This document shows, piece by piece, positions 61,474 to 64,000 of a DNA stretch of 64,000 nt. The stretch is taken from positions 124,001 through 188,000 of the forward strand of contig NZ_JACSIT010000067.1 in NCBI RefSeq assembly GCF_014349155.1, written 5' to 3'. This DNA is from Neolewinella lacunae (GTDB lineage: Bacteria > Bacteroidota > Bacteroidia > Chitinophagales > Saprospiraceae). The stretch's first letter is position 1; every line of letters begins with the position of its first letter. The notes under the pieces were generated by a model, which did no database searches, was not told the DNA's origin, and saw only the letters and a program-made list of their open reading frames with translations. A program made the translations under genes and the position numbers.

Positions 61474-62007
61474 CTAGCCATTCCCCGTTCCCTTGAAGTG
61501 GTCTTCTTTGTATTTGAAGAGGACGTTGAAGGAGGTCAGCGAGCCGTAAATCCGGGTGATGTACTGCTGAAGGTTCACTTTTTCTTCGTCGCTGAGGTTG
61601 CTGGCGTTGATACGTTGTTCCATCACGCGGAGGCGATCACGGACCATGACGATTTTGTGAAAAAAGTCTTCGATGGGCATTTCTTTGGTCGCCAGGCCGG
61701 CCTCCCCGGGTTGGAGGATGAGGGTACCGTCGATCCAGCGGTCGCCGAGCTTGGTCGTTTCGTCGATGCCGTTATAGGTGCGTAAAATCCGGATGAGGGC
61801 CTGCTCGGCCTCGTTGAAGGAAGCCACTTCTTCGGCTTCCAGGGCTTCGATGATTTCCCAGTCGCGGTAGTCGCGGCCGACGGTTTTGAGGCCGTAGGTC
61901 ATAAAAGTAACGTCGTAGGCGGCCTTATAGAGTTTGACGATCACGCCGTCGCCGAAGGCGGGGTGGCGGACCCGGCTGCCGGCGCCGAGGGTAATGGGTT
62001 GGTTCAT
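61474..62007 (-). CDS. Hypothetical protein with Tudor/CarD-like N-terminus
   Basis: A 177-residue soluble protein. The first ~50 residues (ITLGAGSRVRHPAFGDGVIVKLYKAAYDVTFMTYGLKTVGRDYRDWEII) look like the small SH3/Tudor-like barrels found in CarD or at the C-terminus of UvrD-type helicases ('G..V.H..fG.G.V'). The rest is helical with no known motif. It could bind RNA polymerase or nucleic acid, but that is inference. A -7-like box TACTTTCG is at 62037-62030. Confidence 0.65.
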   Translation of the reverse strand: MNQPITLGAGSRVRHPAFGDGVIVKLYKAAYDVTFMTYGLKTVGRDYRDWEIIEALEAEEVASFNEAEQALIRILRTYNGIDETTKLGDRWIDGTLILQPGEAGLATKEMPIEDFFHKIVMVRDRLRVMEQRINASNLSDEEKVNLQQYITRIYGSLTSFNVLFKYKEDHFKGTGNG

Positions 62008-62044
62008 GAGGGGATTAAATTAGCTGGCGCGAAAGTAAGCAAAA

Positions 62045-62111
62045 GGGCGCGGACGCAGGTGCTCCCCCCCGGCCCCCCGAAGGGGGGAGTGAGGACAAAG
62101 AGCAAGGGAAG
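62045..62111 (+). repeat. Bipartite dispersed element, copy p (long form)
   Basis: Box at 62045-62062 (N = A), then the C-run/G-run hairpin CCCCCCGAAGGGGGG, then second box AGAGCAAGGGAAG ending at 62111. It lies between the divergent Tudor-like and ChaN-like genes. Confidence 0.85.
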
Positions 62112-62190
62112 AGCGCCGTAAACCCTATCTTTCGCCCGGGAAGCAGGCAAGTTCCGCCCATCCGCTTCCCCCCAAAACTACTGTTTACTG

Positions 62191-63060
62191 ATGCGTTTAT
62201 CCCTCGCCTTTCTGCTGCTGCTATTCACCGCTAACGTACCGCTTATGGCCCAGTCTGATCCGCGCCCCTACGCCCTGTTCGACCGGGCGGGGAAACCCAC
62301 GAAGTACAAAAAACTCTTGAAAGCCGCCCAGGAGGCCGACGTCATCCTCTTCGGCGAGTCCCACAACAGCGCCATTGCTCACTGGCTGCAGCACACCCTG
62401 GCCCGCGATCTGTACGCGGCCAGCGGCGCTTTCACCCTCGGCCTGGAGATGTTCGAATCCGACCAACAGGAGGGTCTCGATGCCTACCTGCAAGGCGCAG
62501 CGACGACCGAGCAGCTCGACTCCATCGGTTCCGGATTGTGGCCCAACTTTGCGACGGATTACCAGCCGGTGGTCAATTTTGCCCGCGAGCAGAAAATGAC
62601 GGTGGTGGCCACCAACGTCCCCCGCGCCTACGCCCGCCTGGTTTTCAAGGGTGGATTTGCTGCGCTGGACGAGTTACCGGCGTCGGCCAAAGCCCAGCTC
62701 CCTCCCCTACCCATTCCTTACGACAAAGACCTGCCCGGCTACGTAAAAATGCTCGAAATGATGCCCGGCGGCCACGGCGGCGAGACCTTCCCCATGGCCC
62801 AGGCCATCAAGGATGCCACGATGGCCCACTTCATCGCCGCCCGGCACCAGCCCGGCGTGCCTTTCATCCACCTCAACGGCAGCTACCACTCCGATGATTT
62901 TGAAGGCATCGGCTGGTACCTCCAGCAGTATGCGCCGCAACTGAAAGTGCTCACCATCACGACCATCGAACAGGGCAGCGTGGAGCAGTTGGCAGCAGAA
63001 AATACGGGCAAGGCCCACTTCACGATCGCGGTGCCGGAGTTGATGACGAAGACTTATTGA
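62191..63060 (+). CDS. ChaN-like (DUF399) haem/iron-related exported protein
   Basis: A 289-residue protein with signal peptide ending near VPLMAQ. The ChaN/DUF399 domain has VILFGESHNSAIAHWLQHTLARDL (LGExH...H motif), LGLEMFESDQQEGLDAYL, WPNFATDYQPVVNFAREQKMTVVATNVPR, and PFIHLNGSYHSDDFEGIGWYL. ChaN homologues bind haem and are tied to iron uptake; the His residues that would matter are retained here. There is no lipobox, so it is probably periplasmic rather than lipidated. A -7-like TATCTTTC is at 62126-62133. Confidence 0.85.
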   Translation: MRLSLAFLLLLFTANVPLMAQSDPRPYALFDRAGKPTKYKKLLKAAQEADVILFGESHNSAIAHWLQHTLARDLYAASGAFTLGLEMFESDQQEGLDAYLQGAATTEQLDSIGSGLWPNFATDYQPVVNFAREQKMTVVATNVPRAYARLVFKGGFAALDELPASAKAQLPPLPIPYDKDLPGYVKMLEMMPGGHGGETFPMAQAIKDATMAHFIAARHQPGVPFIHLNGSYHSDDFEGIGWYLQQYAPQLKVLTITTIEQGSVEQLAAENTGKAHFTIAVPELMTKTY

Positions 63061-63660
63061 GGTCGAGTCGTTCCACGTAGAGTTTTGGCTCCTACGGAGC
63101 TTTTTTCCACGCGGAGGGCTGAGATTTTGGAGAGCTTCGCTCTTCTCTTTGAACCACTAAGGACACGAAGAGGGACTAAGCTGAGGTCAAGACGTTTTAC
63201 GTCGCAGTGTCAGACGGGCTAGAGGGTGTTACAACACCGGTAAACATCTCCAGCAGAGGTTTACAGTCGACGTGAAACGAATCAAACTCACCAAACTCCA
63301 TGCAACTCCATGCCCCAACTCCATGCCACTCCATGGGCTAAAAAGATGCAGTCGCCGTACAATGGCTCCACCATTTTTGAACCACTAAGCCTGTCCCGTA
63401 CAGAACTTAGCACCTCTTCGTGCCCTAAGTGGTTCAAAAAGGACTGCGCAGCAGGCCGAATCCCTCCGTGGTTCCACTTTGGGTGGATTACAACTGAAAA
63501 GGGTACCAACTCACCAAACTCCATGCAACTCCATGCCACTCCATGGGCTAAAAGGACTGCGCAGCAGGCCCAAAAGCAAAAAACCACCCCGCTCTAAAAA
63601 TATTTTCTACCTTACCCCTCCCAACCCGCTCTGAAAAGAGCTGCTATAAAACCGGAAAAA
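63061..63660. repeat. Intergenic repeat cluster of 600 bp
   Basis: No gene seen. It carries one full 'GAGCTTCGCTCTT..GAACCACTAAGGACACGAAGAGGGACTAAG' unit (63130-63182). An inverted pair GAACCACTAAG (63379-63389) / CTAAGTGGTTC (63425-63438) forms a potential hairpin. Two clusters of CAACTCCATGCCACTCCATGGGCTAAAA repeats (63295-63345 and 63510-63555) are also present. Confidence 0.8.
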
Positions 63661-64000
63661 ATGAAAAATCGCGTTCTTCTCCTGCTGTTGCTATTTGTCA
63701 CCCCCTTCGCCCTGGCCCAAGCCCAGGAAAAGGTGAATGACGAACTCAATGCCCTCATCCGTAAGCACGGCCTGGAGCTGAGCCAGGCGGGAGAAATTGC
63801 CGGGTGGATGACGGACGTATACGGTCCCCGCCTGACGGGGTCGCCCATGCTCGACAAGGCCACGGATTGGGCCCAAAAGACCCTGAAAGAGTGGGGAATG
63901 AAAAACGTCCACCTCGAGAGCTGGGGCCCCTTCGGCCGTGGCTGGGAGTTGAGCCATTTTGAGATGCACGCTACGGCCCCCTCCTACTTCCCCATCATTG
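63661..64000 (+). CDS. M28-family peptidase (3'-truncated by window edge)
   Basis: The first 113 residues of a secreted metallopeptidase. Signal peptide MKNRVLLLLLLFVTPFALAQAQ is followed by LSQAGEIAGWMTDVYGPRLTGSPMLDKATDWAQKTLKEWGMKNVHLESWGPFGRGWELSHFEMHATAP. This is the characteristic N-terminal part of Bacteroidota M28 aminopeptidases (propeptide-like 'RLTGSP...A..W....L...G'). The zinc-binding residues lie beyond the window. Confidence 0.85.
   Translation, partial: MKNRVLLLLLLFVTPFALAQAQEKVNDELNALIRKHGLELSQAGEIAGWMTDVYGPRLTGSPMLDKATDWAQKTLKEWGMKNVHLESWGPFGRGWELSHFEMHATAPSYFPII

Noticed and set aside
63279-63600. CRISPR-like appearance of the short repeats
   Set aside because: Repeat units are contiguous or irregular with no unique spacers of constant length, and no cas genes are nearby.

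Overview
The window looks like chromosome from a GC-rich marine or gliding member of the Bacteroidota, most likely the Saprospirales/Lewinella group (inference). The evidence is a PorP/SprF protein beside a giant adhesin with a gliding-type C-terminal domain, several type IX secretion (T9SS) C-terminal sorting domains, a MurF-alanine racemase fusion, a DUF6089-type barrel, a TlpA/DUF4369-like lipoprotein, and promoters with the Bacteroidota -7 box TAnnTTTG. No rRNA, tRNA or CRISPR array was recognised.

Layout. 1-8.5 kb: the end of thioredoxin reductase, then a PorP/SprF plus 1967-residue surface protein pair closed by a strong terminator. 8.6-19.5 kb: mostly housekeeping genes (proline dehydrogenase, a two-component system, a SET protein, an outer-membrane barrel, an ABC exporter overlapping murB, a LysE-type exporter, phosphoglucomutase). 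19.5-26.2 kb: an AT-rich accessory island that starts with a tandem repeat and a frameshifted tyrosine-recombinase remnant. It carries a membrane-anchored NACHT-type NTPase, a 478-residue unknown protein, a small unknown protein, a fusion of a SLOG/LOG-like Rossmann domain with an AlkB-like dioxygenase, and a lipoprotein. 26.2-44 kb: MurF-Alr, a haem peroxidase/FG-GAP operon, a PhoX-like T9SS cargo, NYN-cold-shock protein, hemD, a VWA protein, a PepSY-like lipoprotein and a dockerin-like T9SS cargo. 44-64 kb: a helical hypothetical, a GNAT, asd, an ornithine aminotransferase, another T9SS cargo, a TlpA-type thioredoxin, purL, MarC, the Sua5-type tRNA-modification enzyme, an ACP-like protein, a LOG protein, a ChaN-like protein and the start of an M28 peptidase.

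The most unusual signal is not a gene. A bipartite dispersed element occurs about 16 times on both strands. It has an 18-bp box, GGGCGCGGNCGCAGGTGC, whose one central base varies freely, followed about 12-50 bp downstream by a second box close to RGAGCARGGNAAG. Most copies sit close to gene ends or between genes. Two pairs face each other and make MITE-like composites, and three copies lie inside protein-coding sequence (murB, the Sua5-type gene and a small secreted protein). Other repeat families are a 'GAACCACTAAG' family, an 'ACTCCATGCA' family, a 126-bp tandem repeat and several long perfect hairpins.

The accessory island is the best candidate for an undescribed system: a NACHT NTPase with an unknown partner gene, and a SLOG-AlkB fusion, next to a recombinase relic and imperfect attC-like hairpins. 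A defence role is inference from family membership and context only.
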